From Desulfosporosinus orientis DSM 765 (GTDB taxonomy: Bacteria; Bacillota; Desulfitobacteriia; Desulfitobacteriales; Desulfitobacteriaceae), in the NCBI RefSeq assembly GCF_000235605.1, contig NC_016584.1, positions 3,026,001 to 3,090,000 on the forward strand: DNA of 64,000 nt, written 5' to 3'. A model generated the notes under the pieces. That model worked only from the letters and a program-made list of their open reading frames with translations. It did no database searches and had not been told where the DNA came from. Each line of letters begins with the position of its first letter. Position 1 is the first letter of the stretch. The position numbers and the translations under genes are program-made. Below are positions 44,993-54,453 of this stretch, piece by piece.

Positions 44993-45775
44993 ATGACTTA
45001 CACTACCATTCTGGTAGAAAGACTTGAACAGGAAAAGGTTGGGTTGATTACCTTAAACCGTCCCGAAGTGCGCAATGCGATCGATTATGTCCTGCGTCAG
45101 GAGGTATACCAGGCCATTGCCGAATGGGAACCCGATCCGGGTGTGCGCGCAATTATTATAACCGGGGGAGATAAGGTCTTTTCGGCAGGTGCGGACATTG
45201 CGGCCATGGTGAATCAGACGGCTCATGAGGCGTTTAACCGCATCTCATTGTGGGAACTTTCCGCCAAAATGATGAGCTCCAGAAAACCAATCATTGCAGC
45301 TATTGCCGGCTTTGCTTTGGGAGGCGGATGTGAATTAGCTCTGAGTTGCGATATTCGTATTGCTGCAGAATCGGCTAAAATGGGTCAGTCCGAGATTAAT
45401 ATAGGCATCATTCCAGGCGGGGGAGGGCTTTCCCGCCTGCCCAAACTGGTAGGTATAGGCAAAGCCAAAGAGCTGGTCTTTACCGGGAAGCCCATATCAG
45501 CCCAAGAGGCATTAAGAATTAATCTGATCAATAAGGTGGTGCCCGATGAAAATCTGATGGAAGAGGCATTAAACATGGCAAAAGATATAGCCAAACATAG
45601 TTCCGTTGCTTTAGGACTGGCTAAATATGCCCTGGAGAACGCCATGAATATGGATAGTTATACCGCCGAGTCCATAGAAAACGCCTGCTTCTCCCTGGCG
45701 TTCGCCAGTGACGACCAGAAGGAAGGGATGAAGGCATTCCTGGAAAAGAGAAAACCATTTTACCAGGGAAAATAG
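44993..45775 (+). CDS. Enoyl-CoA hydratase (crotonase family)
   Basis: 260 residues from ATG 44993 with GAGGTGAAGG upstream; the frame extends back into the previous gene but has no reason to start there. VFSAGADIAAM, LGGGCELALSCD (first catalytic Glu) and MGQSEINIGIIPGGGGLSRL (second Glu) are intact, so classical hydration of 2-enoyl-CoA is expected. The C-terminal AFLEKRKPFYQGK is typical. Confidence 0.95.
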   Translation: MTYTTILVERLEQEKVGLITLNRPEVRNAIDYVLRQEVYQAIAEWEPDPGVRAIIITGGDKVFSAGADIAAMVNQTAHEAFNRISLWELSAKMMSSRKPIIAAIAGFALGGGCELALSCDIRIAAESAKMGQSEINIGIIPGGGGLSRLPKLVGIGKAKELVFTGKPISAQEALRINLINKVVPDENLMEEALNMAKDIAKHSSVALGLAKYALENAMNMDSYTAESIENACFSLAFASDDQKEGMKAFLEKRKPFYQGK

Positions 45776-45812
45776 AAATTGAGTTTTCCATGTTGAACGA
45801 GGAGGAATTGTT

Positions 45813-47039
45813 ATGCGTGAAGTTGTCATTGTAGACATGGCAAGAAGCGCCGTGGGCAAGCACGGAGGCACGATTAAAGATGTTCCGGCCCTGGATCTGA
45901 TTGTCCAGGTAGCTGAAGTAGTGGTAGAACGCAACAAATCCAAAGTAAAACCGGAAATGTATGACTATGTTATTCTTGGTCAGGTAAAGCAAAATACAGC
46001 AGCTGCCAATATCGCCAGAAATGTTTCCCTTAAGATTGGACTGCCGGAAGAAGTTCCTGCTGCCTGCGTAACCATGGCCTGCGGGTCGGGATTGCTTTCC
46101 ATAGAAGAAGGGGCCGAGTTTATCAGGAATGGTTTTGCCGAGATAATCCTGGCTGGCGGTGTTGAATCGATGAGTGGCGGGGAGTTTTTTTTGTCATATA
46201 ACAGCAATCAAGCATTTGGCACCGGGCCTGTGCAATTATTGGATTCAATTGTTTCCGGGGGCCCCGGTGCCGCACCGGTGGAACGCTACGGCAATATACC
46301 CATGGGAATAACGGCGGAAAATCTTGTAGACAGGTTTCATATTTCCCGTGAAGAACAGGATGTCTTTGGACTTCGCAGTCAAGACCGGGCTCTCAAAGCG
46401 ATTGCCAATGGCGATTTCGAAGCGGAAATTGTACCGATAAAGTATCAGAAAGCGGATGGCAGCACCGGTACTTTTGTTGTGGACGAGTATCCACGCGTCA
46501 CAAGCATGGAAGCTCTGGGCAAACTGAAACCGGCATTTAAGAAGGACGGAACCGTAACCGCCGGTAATTCATCAGGGCGAAATGACGGGGCGGCTGTGGC
46601 TTTAATCATGTCTCGGGAAAAGGCTGATCAACTGGGAATAAAACCCCGGGCCAGATTTGTATCAGCAGGCATCGCCGGAGTTGATCCCACCATTATGGGA
46701 AGAGGACCGGTGCCGGCGGTAACGATTGCCATGCAAAAAGCGGGCCTCACCTTGAAGGACATCGATGCTGTTGAACTAAACGAAGCATTTGCCGGTCAGA
46801 GTCTGGCTGTTTTCCGGGAGTGGAAAGACCAGTGGGGTGTTTCCGATGAATGGCTTGATCAACACGTGAATCTATGGGGTGGAGCGATTGCAATTGGCCA
46901 TCCTCTGGGAGGCAGTGGAGCTATTATTACCACCAAGTTGCTTCATGGACTGGAGCGCATCGAAGGCAGGTACGGGTTATCGACGATGTGCTGTGGTGGA
47001 GGTATCGGGGTGGCCGGTATCATAGAACGCTTGGCGTAG
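45813..47039 (+). CDS. Acetyl-CoA C-acyltransferase (thiolase)
   Basis: 408 residues, GAGGAGG before ATG. It has all three thiolase motifs: nucleophile in VTMACGSGLLS, NEAFAGQ, AIGHPLGGSGAI and STMCCGGGIGVAG. It is about 15 residues longer than its paralogue at 42752, with an extra loop (EWKDQWGVSDEWLDQ) before the His motif. It probably serves a different chain or branch. Fifteen bases separate it from the next thiolase-like gene. Confidence 0.94.
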   Translation: MREVVIVDMARSAVGKHGGTIKDVPALDLIVQVAEVVVERNKSKVKPEMYDYVILGQVKQNTAAANIARNVSLKIGLPEEVPAACVTMACGSGLLSIEEGAEFIRNGFAEIILAGGVESMSGGEFFLSYNSNQAFGTGPVQLLDSIVSGGPGAAPVERYGNIPMGITAENLVDRFHISREEQDVFGLRSQDRALKAIANGDFEAEIVPIKYQKADGSTGTFVVDEYPRVTSMEALGKLKPAFKKDGTVTAGNSSGRNDGAAVALIMSREKADQLGIKPRARFVSAGIAGVDPTIMGRGPVPAVTIAMQKAGLTLKDIDAVELNEAFAGQSLAVFREWKDQWGVSDEWLDQHVNLWGGAIAIGHPLGGSGAIITTKLLHGLERIEGRYGLSTMCCGGGIGVAGIIERLA

Positions 47040-47054
47040 GAAAGAGGGGTTTCA

Positions 47055-48248
47055 ATGCAAGAAGTAGTAATTGTCGGCGCGGCGCGTACACCTTTTGGAC
47101 TCTACAAGGGATCCCTGGCTGATCAGAGGAGCCAAGATCTGGCGGCTTGCTCCATGAAGGAAGCAGTAGCCAGGGCAGGGATTGATTCCTTAAAACTGGA
47201 TGTCAGCATTTACAGTGAAGCGATGCAAACCAGTCTCCCAGCTAATGTGGGCAGGCATGGCTGGCTCCTAGCCGGGCTGGATGAGAACCCAGCCGGTTTT
47301 ACCATGAATGCCTTATGTGCCGGGGCGCTGCAAACGATTGTCAGCGGATTTAATAAGATTGCGTCAGGAGAATACCAGGGAATTCTCGCCGGGGGTGTGG
47401 AGACCAACAGCCAGGCGCCGTACTATATTCATCATCCCCGATATCATTTTGGATCAAACAATCTTTGCTTTCACGACCAGAAGGCAGAAGTGGAAACAAA
47501 CGCTCAGCCGGTTGATATATACGGTAAATTGGCAGCAGCTAATGTCGCCGATATTATAGCTGTGAATAATGGAATCACCCGTTATGAACTCGATATGTAC
47601 ACTCAGACGAGTAAAGAAAAGGCTTCGCAAGCGGTCAAGAACGGCTTTATGAAAGATGCCATCACCATTATCACGAAAAAGGGGAAAAAGAGCGAGGTTA
47701 TTGTCGAAGCAGATGAAGGGTTGAAGGCGTTCTCCGACATTGATAAATTGATTTCCTTGCCAGCAATCAATTCCGGCGGGACTTCAACTAAAGGAAATCT
47801 GGCTCCACTTGCCGATGGATCCGCCAGCATCGTTCTATTATCCTCCCAAAGAACCGGGGAATTGGGTTGTAAGGCTATGGCAAGAGTATTAGGGTTTGGA
47901 ATTGCTGCTGGGAATCCAACTCAGATTGAGAAAATCGCGATCAAGTCAATGCAGAAGGCTTTGAATTATGCGGGTATCCGCATGGATGAGTTGGATTTTA
48001 TTGACCTTCATGAGCACTCAGCGGCATTTTCCGTTGCCGTAGCAAAAATGATAGGAGCTTCAGCAGCCGGAATAACCAACGTCGATGGTGGAAGTTTGGC
48101 CTATGGGCACGCAGGAGCGGCCACTGGCGGGGCGATGCTGGTGAATATGCTATACAGGCTTCAGCGCAACGGGGCCAGGTATGGTCTGGTAAATGTAGCG
48201 GCTTATGGAGGACAGTCTCTTTCAGTGCTGATTGAAGCTATTCTTTAA
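47055..48248 (+). CDS. Divergent thiolase-family protein lacking one catalytic cysteine
   Basis: 397 residues. The N-terminal thiolase domain is clear and the nucleophilic Cys88 in MNALCAGALQ remains. The usual NEAFAxQ is replaced by DLHEHSAAFSVAV, the His motif is YGHAGAATG, and the C-terminal CxGGG cysteine is replaced (VNVAAYGGQS). The second acid/base cysteine is therefore absent, so ordinary thiolysis is doubtful. It could be a non-decarboxylating condensing enzyme, a CoA-binding partner, or specialised for an unusual 3-ketoacyl-CoA. It is embedded in the operon directly after a complete thiolase. Confidence 0.85.
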   Translation: MQEVVIVGAARTPFGLYKGSLADQRSQDLAACSMKEAVARAGIDSLKLDVSIYSEAMQTSLPANVGRHGWLLAGLDENPAGFTMNALCAGALQTIVSGFNKIASGEYQGILAGGVETNSQAPYYIHHPRYHFGSNNLCFHDQKAEVETNAQPVDIYGKLAAANVADIIAVNNGITRYELDMYTQTSKEKASQAVKNGFMKDAITIITKKGKKSEVIVEADEGLKAFSDIDKLISLPAINSGGTSTKGNLAPLADGSASIVLLSSQRTGELGCKAMARVLGFGIAAGNPTQIEKIAIKSMQKALNYAGIRMDELDFIDLHEHSAAFSVAVAKMIGASAAGITNVDGGSLAYGHAGAATGGAMLVNMLYRLQRNGARYGLVNVAAYGGQSLSVLIEAIL

Positions 48249-48311
48249 CCTGAGAGTCATTGCAAACAAATAAAAAAAGTTAGTCAGTGCGGCATAAAAG
48301 AAGGTGTTTAG

Positions 48312-48623
48312 ATGAGTAATAAATATTCCCGATTGTTCGAACCGGTTAAGATTGGAAATGTGAAGGAGTTGAACCGTCTGGGTGTAAATATACACTTTAA
48401 CACCACCGTATCATCTAAGCAATTGCTGGTAATGGATGCAGATACGATTATCTGCGCTACCGGCTCATGCGATTATATACCCCCGATAGACGGGATTAAC
48501 CATAAACAGGTTGTTACCGCCAAGCAATTAATGGGCGGGGCTATGGTAGGGGATAAGGTTGCGGTTATCGGCAGCGGTTTGGTAGGTTGTGAAGTTGCAA
48601 TTTCCCTGAGAAGTATTTCATAA
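48312..48623 (+). pseudogene. Internally deleted remnant of a FadH/Old Yellow Enzyme-family reductase
   Basis: The 103-residue frame starts MSNKYSRLFEPVKIGNV, exactly the N terminus of an NADH:flavin oxidoreductase/2,4-dienoyl-CoA reductase. It then jumps to KELNRLGVNIHFNTTVSSKQ, MDADTIICATGSCDYIPPID and KVAVIGSGLVGCEVAISL, which belong to the C-terminal NAD(P)/FAD half, and stops early. About 400 internal residues and the end are missing. It keeps a ribosome site and is in frame, so a short product may still be made, but no complete catalytic domain survives. Confidence 0.85.
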
Positions 48624-48638
48624 CAAGGAGAGGAAATT

Positions 48639-49493
48639 ATGAAAATTAGAAAAATTGGAGTTTTAGGTGCCGGCACAATGGGAGCGGGAATTGCGCAAGT
48701 AAGCATTGAAGCAGGTTATAACGTCGTCTTAATCGATGTAGTTCCAGAAGTAGTGGAAAAGGCAATAAAAGGTTTAAACAAGGTATGGGCCAAGGCTGTG
48801 GAAAAAGGCAAACTGACCGCCGAAAGTGTGGCAAATTATAATGCTCTGCTGACCAGCAGCACAGATATTAACGATTTTAAAGATGTTGACATTGTGATTG
48901 AAGCCATTGTAGAAAATATTGATATCAAGAAAAAAGTTCATAAAAAACTTAGCGAAATTTGTAAGGATAATGCTATTCTAGCATCCAATACCTCTGCCTT
49001 AAGCATTACGGAGATCGCTGCTGCCACTAACCGCCCAGACAAAGTGTTGGGAATGCATTTCTTCAATCCGGTACCCCTTATGAAATTAGTGGAAGTAATT
49101 CCCGGCGTTGTAACAAAGGATGATGTTGTGCAAACAGTCATGGAATTGTCTACGAAAATTGGTAAAGATCCAGTGAAGGCTCAAGAAAGTCCTGGCTTTA
49201 TCGTCAATCGCATCTTAGTCCCCTATATTAATGAAGCTGCTAATGTTTACCAGGAGGGCATCGCCACAGTCGAAGAAATCGATAAAGCCATGAAATTGGG
49301 CGCAGGAATGCCGATGGGCCCCTTGGCCTTAGCTGATATGATTGGAATCGATATTGCCTTAGCAGTATGTGAATTTTTCTATAACGAATTTGGCGATTCC
49401 AAATATCGACCTTCACTGGCATTCAAACAAAAAGTCCGTGCTGGACACTTGGGCAGAAAGACAGGCAAGGGCTTCTATGACTATAGCAGATAA
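48639..49493 (+). CDS. 3-hydroxyacyl-CoA dehydrogenase (3-hydroxybutyryl-CoA dehydrogenase)
   Basis: 284 residues, AAGGAGAGG before ATG. GAGTMGAGIAQVSIEAG is the NAD site, GMHFFNPVPLMKLVEV the catalytic histidine region, and GAGMPMGPLALADMIGID with HLGRKTGKGFYDY the C-terminal domain. Closest in pattern to clostridial Hbd. A crotonase gene follows after 60 bases, and thiolase and acyl-CoA dehydrogenase genes complete a second full beta-oxidation set in the operon. Confidence 0.95.
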   Translation: MKIRKIGVLGAGTMGAGIAQVSIEAGYNVVLIDVVPEVVEKAIKGLNKVWAKAVEKGKLTAESVANYNALLTSSTDINDFKDVDIVIEAIVENIDIKKKVHKKLSEICKDNAILASNTSALSITEIAAATNRPDKVLGMHFFNPVPLMKLVEVIPGVVTKDDVVQTVMELSTKIGKDPVKAQESPGFIVNRILVPYINEAANVYQEGIATVEEIDKAMKLGAGMPMGPLALADMIGIDIALAVCEFFYNEFGDSKYRPSLAFKQKVRAGHLGRKTGKGFYDYSR

Positions 49494-49553
49494 GAGAAAT
49501 TGAACGGCCGATCAAGGATGATTATAGCAACAAGATAGAATGGAGGACAAAAT

Positions 49554-50336
49554 ATGGAATTCAATACTCTTATTTTGGAGAAAGAAGAGTATCTTGCCAC
49601 ACTTTATATTAACCGTCCTAAAGCCCTGAATGCTCTTAATTCCGAAGCATTGTTCGAGCTTGAAACAGCTGTTAGAGATATAAGATCTGATTCCAACATT
49701 AAGGTTATGATCATTACAGGAGCAGGAGACAAGGCATTTGTGGCCGGGGCCGACATCACTTTTATGGTTCCACTTACTTCAGATGAGGGAAGATTCTTCT
49801 CAGATCTAGGAGAGAGAGTAATGCGGCAGATAGAACTTTTGGAAAAACCTGTAATTGCTGCTATTAACGGTTTTGCCCTGGGCGGTGGTTGTGAGCTGGC
49901 CATGGCCTGTGATATTAGATTAGCCTCGGAAACTGCGGTCTTTGCTCTGCCCGAAGTAGGACTTGGCATTATACCGGGCTTTGGCGGAACACAACGGCTT
50001 CCTCGTTTGATTGGCGAAGGACGCGCTAAAGAACTTACTTTCACAGCTAATAAGATTAATGCCCAGGAGGCTTTCCGAATCGGTCTGGTAAACAATGTTT
50101 ATCCACCCGACCAATTGATGGATGAAGCAAAGAACCTTGCTAAGAAAATTGCTGCCAATGCTCCGCTGGCAGTTGGTTATGCCAAACATGCCATCAACAA
50201 AGGCTTGCAAGTAGATATTGATACGGCTATGAGCATTGAGTCTGATATATTCGGTTTGTGCTGTGCAACAATTGACAAGATTGAAGGAATGAGTGCTTTT
50301 GTTGAAAAGAGAAAGCCGAAGTTTGAGGGAAAGTAA
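49554..50336 (+). CDS. Enoyl-CoA hydratase (crotonase)
   Basis: 260 residues, GGAGGAC upstream. FVAGADITFM, LGGGCELAMACD (first catalytic Glu) and ALPEVGLGIIPGFGGTQRL (second Glu) are all canonical, and SAFVEKRKPKFEGK ends the protein. This is the most crotonase-like of the window's paralogues and suits short-chain 2-enoyl-CoA hydration. It pairs with the 3-hydroxybutyryl-CoA dehydrogenase immediately upstream. A long hairpin follows. Confidence 0.96.
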   Translation: MEFNTLILEKEEYLATLYINRPKALNALNSEALFELETAVRDIRSDSNIKVMIITGAGDKAFVAGADITFMVPLTSDEGRFFSDLGERVMRQIELLEKPVIAAINGFALGGGCELAMACDIRLASETAVFALPEVGLGIIPGFGGTQRLPRLIGEGRAKELTFTANKINAQEAFRIGLVNNVYPPDQLMDEAKNLAKKIAANAPLAVGYAKHAINKGLQVDIDTAMSIESDIFGLCCATIDKIEGMSAFVEKRKPKFEGK

Positions 50337-50412
50337 CTTTACTTTCTAAAAAGAAAAAGTTTTAGCGATGCCGATATTTTGAGATTCGAGGGACAGGAAA
50401 AACTCCGTTGCT

Positions 50413-50470
50413 ACGAATGGTATCGCTAATGATATAGCTGGTTAGGTATGTCATTAGCGATACCATTCGT
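50413..50470. terminator. Long hairpin between the crotonase and thiolase genes
   Basis: 20-bp perfect arms at 50413-50432 (ACGAATGGTATCGCTAATGA) and 50451-50470 with an 18-base loop. There is no strong T-run after it, so it may be an attenuating or mRNA-stabilising stem and not a full terminator. The gap 50337-50621 has no gene. Confidence 0.65.
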
Positions 50471-50621
50471 TGAATATTGCTCATCCTGATTTTCGCGATG
50501 ATCTCATCAAAGAAGCGGATGTCCCAAAAATTCGGGTTAGATCTAACAAGATATCCTAAGATGACTGTTTTTCTATACTCTAATGATGTGAATGATAATT
50601 CAAAAGGAGGAATTTTTAATT

Positions 50622-51851
50622 ATGGCAACGGAACTTAATGAAGTTGTAATGGTAAGCGCCTGCAGAACACCGATTGGTTCTTATGGAGGTTCGCTCGTAT
50701 CGGTACCGGCCAATGAATTGACTAAGATTGCAGCTGCTGAAACCATTAAAAGAGCGGGAATTGAACCAAGACAGGTGGATGAAATTGTAGCCGGAATGTG
50801 CTTGCATCATGGCAATGGTTCATTACCTCCTCGTATTGTGGCAATGGAAATAGGTATGGATCCAAGATCAAGCGCCTCCATGGTTAATCAAAACTGCGCG
50901 TCAGGCATGAGAGCTTTGGAGATTGCTGCCATGAAACTTCAATTGGGTAAATGCGATATAGCGCTGGTAACCGGTACAGAAAGTATGAGCAATGTTCCTT
51001 ATATCTCTAGGAATATGAGGTGGGGGGCAAGAATGGCTGATGTCAAAATGGAAGACCCTATGCTTTCTGATGGACTGGTATGCAAACTGGCTGGCTCCCA
51101 CATGGGCGGGACGGCTGATAACATTGCTAAACTGTATGGAATTACCCGAGAGGAATGTGATGAACTGGCACTTCTTAGCAATCAGAGAGCAGTAAGAGCT
51201 ATTGATGAAGGCCGTTTCCAGAGAGAGATTGTACCTGTTCCGGTTAGAAAGGGAAAGAAAGAATTTTTGTTTGCCCAGGACGAGCATCCTAAAAGGGATG
51301 CAAACCTTGAAGGTTTGGCTAAACTGAAACCCGCATTTACTAACGATGGAGTTGTAACGGCCGGCAACGCATCCGGTCTTAATGACGCTGCTGCAGCTGT
51401 TGTTTTGATGACCAAGAAAAAGGCTCAAGAATTAGGAATTAAACCTCTGATGAAACTGATCAATGTCTGTGATGAAGGGGTAGAAGCTCAGGTAATGGGT
51501 TTAGGCCCCGCTGTTGCCATACCTAAATGCTTGAAAGAAGCCGGAATGAAATATGAAGACATTGATTACTGGGAAATCAACGAAGCCTTTGCAGCCCAAG
51601 TCATTGGCGTTGCTAAGAAGATTAAAGATGAAGCAGGGATCATTTTGAATATGGGTACCTTTGAACAGGACGGCAACATTAACAGTAATGGATCTGGAAT
51701 CGGACTGGGACATCCAGTTGGTTGTACAGCACTGCGCATCATTGTCAGCCTTTACTATGAACTAGAGAGACTTGGGAAAACAACAGGCGGAGCGTCTCTT
51801 TGTGTAGGCGGCGGACCCGCTATGGCTTCTCTGTGGACAAGAGATATATAA
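50622..51851 (+). CDS. Acetyl-CoA acetyltransferase/acyltransferase (thiolase)
   Basis: 409 residues from ATG 50622, AAAAGGAGGAA upstream (a longer frame from 50592 would contain that site). Nucleophile in VNQNCASGMRAL, then NEAFAAQ, GLGHPVGCTALR and SLCVGGGPAMA give the complete catalytic set. Cleaves 3-ketoacyl-CoA or acetoacetyl-CoA in the second beta-oxidation set. The 29-base gap to the following acyl-CoA dehydrogenase suggests co-transcription. Confidence 0.95.
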   Translation: MATELNEVVMVSACRTPIGSYGGSLVSVPANELTKIAAAETIKRAGIEPRQVDEIVAGMCLHHGNGSLPPRIVAMEIGMDPRSSASMVNQNCASGMRALEIAAMKLQLGKCDIALVTGTESMSNVPYISRNMRWGARMADVKMEDPMLSDGLVCKLAGSHMGGTADNIAKLYGITREECDELALLSNQRAVRAIDEGRFQREIVPVPVRKGKKEFLFAQDEHPKRDANLEGLAKLKPAFTNDGVVTAGNASGLNDAAAAVVLMTKKKAQELGIKPLMKLINVCDEGVEAQVMGLGPAVAIPKCLKEAGMKYEDIDYWEINEAFAAQVIGVAKKIKDEAGIILNMGTFEQDGNINSNGSGIGLGHPVGCTALRIIVSLYYELERLGKTTGGASLCVGGGPAMASLWTRDI

Positions 51852-51879
51852 AGAGAATTAGATTTGGAGGAAAGTAAAG

Positions 51880-53715
51880 ATGTCTTCAAACTTTGCAGTA
51901 AACAATATAAGAGATTTTGAATTTATAATCCAAGAATGGCTTCCAACGGAAAAAGTATTTAATTACCCACAGTTTGCCGACTATTATTCCAAAGATGATA
52001 TTAAATCAGTTCTTGAACCAGTTCTAAAAATGTGCAAGGCAGTAATAGAGCCTAGCAACGGCGCATGTGAGACCCATCCAGTTACTTTTACTGACGGCAA
52101 AGTAACGACTCCTCCTGGCTTTGGACCTCTTTTTCATAAGCTGCAGGAAGAAGGCTGGGGTACCAGCAATATTGATGAATCACCCGATGCCATGGTATTG
52201 CCGGAAATGCTGCATGCCGCCGTTTGGGAATTGATATGTGCTGCTAACCCCTCCTTTATGCCCTATGTTCTGCTGACCAGTGGGGCGGCTAACTTAATCC
52301 AAACGTTTGGCGATGAAAAAGTTAAGGGGATGTTCCTTTCTAAGATGATGGATGGAACTTGGTCAGGGACCATGTGCCTGACAGAAGCTGGTGCCGGTTC
52401 CGATGTAGGGGATATTTCATCTAAAGCCTACCCGACCGATGATCCGCGGGTTTTTAAGATCCAGGGCAATAAGATCTTTATTACAGGCGGGAACAATGAT
52501 TTTACCGAAAATATCATCCACCTCTACTTAGCTCGTATTGAAGGGGCTAAGCCGGGTACAAGCGGCATCTCACTATTCGTAGTTCCCAAGTATTGGGTCA
52601 ACGAAGATGGCAGCCTTGAAGACAATGATTTTGTAAACACTGGGGTTGAACATAAGATGGGCCTGCATGGTTCAGTCACGGCCTCTCTGGCTGCTGGGGA
52701 AAACGGAAATTGCCGCGGATGGCTGCTGGGTATCGATCCGCGTGAAAATGACGGCAAGGGCGAAGGTATGACCCAAATGTTCCAAATGATGAATATGGCC
52801 CGAATGGAAACTGGTCACATGGCTCTGTCTTGTATCATCAACGCTTTTGCAAATGCCCGTGATAATGCTAAAGAGAGAGTTCAAGGACGTTTGCTGACTG
52901 ATCCTAAGGCCGGTCGAGTACCGATTATTAACCATGAAGATATCAAACGCACTCTTATGATGGGTAAAGCACATATTGAAGCAATGCGCGCCATGATGTA
53001 CAGGGTTTATCTGGCTTTTGACCAACGTCATCGCGATCCCGATCCGGAAGTGAGAAAAGCCGCCAACGACCTGATTGAAATCTGCACTCCGCTTTGCAAG
53101 GCATATCCTTCCGACGAAGCCTGGTGGCTCATTGGGGAAGCGCTCCAATCCTATGGCGGGTATGGTTACTGTGAAGAATATCCCGTATCCCAAATTGCTC
53201 GAGACGTAAAGATCTACTCCATTTGGGAAGGCACCAACTATATCCAGTCCATGGATTTGCTCGGCCGTAAGATGAACATGAAGGGCGGCTCAGTCTTTGC
53301 TGCTTGGGTTAAGGAAATGTTCGATTTCTTTGCAGCAAACAAAGATAACGAATCCTTAAGTAAGGAGTTCAATATCCTTGGCAAGGCCCTAAACTCTTAT
53401 CAAGCTATGCTCAAGGCTATAGCCGAATATTCAAAGACAAATATAAGCAAGATTCCTCTTTATTCCCGTCGTATCCTTACGGCTTCTGCTCAACTTTTCT
53501 GTGGACGTCAGATTCTTGATCAGGCGATCTTGGCAGACAAAAAAGCCCAGGAAGTGGGACCAAGTCACTTTGATTATAAATTCTACACAGGTAAAGTTGC
53601 TGCTGCTAAATACTACTTGCATAATGTAGTGCCTAATGTCTGGGCGGTTGCAGAGATTGTCATTGACGGCGATACCTCAGCTCTTGATATACCGGTTGAA
53701 GTTTTTGAATACTAG
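51880..53715 (+). CDS. Acyl-CoA dehydrogenase, long (about 600-residue) form, second copy
   Basis: 611 residues, TTGGAGGAAAG before ATG. It shares layout with the 40896 gene: N-terminal extension (FIIQEWLPTEKVFNYPQFAD), CLTEAGAGSDVGDISSKAYP, KIFITGGNNDF, YGGYGYCEEYPVSQIARDVK, the catalytic Glu in YSIWEGTNYI, and a C-terminal helical domain. Same DmdC/AcdB-like class. Having both copies in one operon suggests different substrates or steps. Only a crotonase tail fragment lies between this gene and the next regulator. Confidence 0.94.
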   Translation: MSSNFAVNNIRDFEFIIQEWLPTEKVFNYPQFADYYSKDDIKSVLEPVLKMCKAVIEPSNGACETHPVTFTDGKVTTPPGFGPLFHKLQEEGWGTSNIDESPDAMVLPEMLHAAVWELICAANPSFMPYVLLTSGAANLIQTFGDEKVKGMFLSKMMDGTWSGTMCLTEAGAGSDVGDISSKAYPTDDPRVFKIQGNKIFITGGNNDFTENIIHLYLARIEGAKPGTSGISLFVVPKYWVNEDGSLEDNDFVNTGVEHKMGLHGSVTASLAAGENGNCRGWLLGIDPRENDGKGEGMTQMFQMMNMARMETGHMALSCIINAFANARDNAKERVQGRLLTDPKAGRVPIINHEDIKRTLMMGKAHIEAMRAMMYRVYLAFDQRHRDPDPEVRKAANDLIEICTPLCKAYPSDEAWWLIGEALQSYGGYGYCEEYPVSQIARDVKIYSIWEGTNYIQSMDLLGRKMNMKGGSVFAAWVKEMFDFFAANKDNESLSKEFNILGKALNSYQAMLKAIAEYSKTNISKIPLYSRRILTASAQLFCGRQILDQAILADKKAQEVGPSHFDYKFYTGKVAAAKYYLHNVVPNVWAVAEIVIDGDTSALDIPVEVFEY

Positions 53716-53738
53716 ATAGTAATACAGCTATCCCCAAA

Positions 53739-53795
53739 ACCAAAGAAGGCTGTTCGGAGTTTGTAGAAAAACGCAAACCGGTATATCAACGATGA
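53739..53795 (+). pseudogene. 3' tail of a lost enoyl-CoA hydratase gene
   Basis: The frame reads TKEGCSEFVEKRKPVYQR and ends at TGA 53793-53795. This is the invariant C-terminal end of crotonases (compare AFVEKRKPKFEGK at 50300). No start, and no preceding crotonase sequence, is present. It lies nine bases before the TetR frame, so the rest was replaced when the TetR cassette arrived. Confidence 0.75.
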
Positions 53796-53812
53796 AATGA
53801 AGATTGGGGTCC

Positions 53813-54415
53813 ATGTACGTGAAGATTAAAGATAAATCTCAACGGATTATTGATGCTGCTATTCTGGGCATTGCAGAATCAGGATTTCATAATTGTCAGA
53901 TCTCGAAAATTGCCAGTTTAGCGGGGGTATCTGTTGGAACAATATATTTGTACTTTGAGAATAAGGAAAAAGTCATCATTCGAGTCGCTCAGGAACGTAT
54001 TGAGTATTTTATCGAAAAAATGCGCCGGGAGATCTCTCAAGTAAAAACGACAGAAGAATGTTTACGGGTAATTGTCCGAACTCATTTTTCCTATATGGAA
54101 CAAAATCGGTCTTGGGCAATTGTGGTTTATTTCGAGCTTAGGCAATTAAATCCTAAGTTACGTTTAATAATTAATAGTTTGATAGCGAATTACTTTAGTC
54201 TCGTTGAAGGCGTGATTAAGAGAGGCATAAAATGTGGAGAAGTTCCGAAAATAGACACACAAGTAGCCCGGCAAATGATTTTAGGTACCCTAGATAGAGC
54301 CACAGTCGATTGGTTAATAGCTCGCAGCCCTCGAACTCTTATGAGCGGGATTGAGCCGGTCTTAGCTTTGTTTAATGGTGCACTTGGTTTAAAAAAATGT
54401 AAGAACATAATTTAA
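53813..54415 (+). CDS. TetR-family regulator, FadR/AcrR-like
   Basis: 200 residues from ATG 53813, with GGGGT close upstream; TTG 53804 is an alternative. HTH: SQRIIDAAILGIAESGFHNC, then LAGVSVGTIYLYFENKEKVI. The C-terminal domain (VVYFELRQLNPKLRLIINSL, then GTLDRATVDWLIA) resembles FadR-type TetR regulators of fatty acid degradation in Gram-positive bacteria. It precedes and probably controls the acyl-CoA cluster from 54615. Confidence 0.9.
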   Translation: MYVKIKDKSQRIIDAAILGIAESGFHNCQISKIASLAGVSVGTIYLYFENKEKVIIRVAQERIEYFIEKMRREISQVKTTEECLRVIVRTHFSYMEQNRSWAIVVYFELRQLNPKLRLIINSLIANYFSLVEGVIKRGIKCGEVPKIDTQVARQMILGTLDRATVDWLIARSPRTLMSGIEPVLALFNGALGLKKCKNII

Positions 54416-54453
54416 AATTTATGCGGCTAAGAAATGAGGGATAGTTTATTCAT

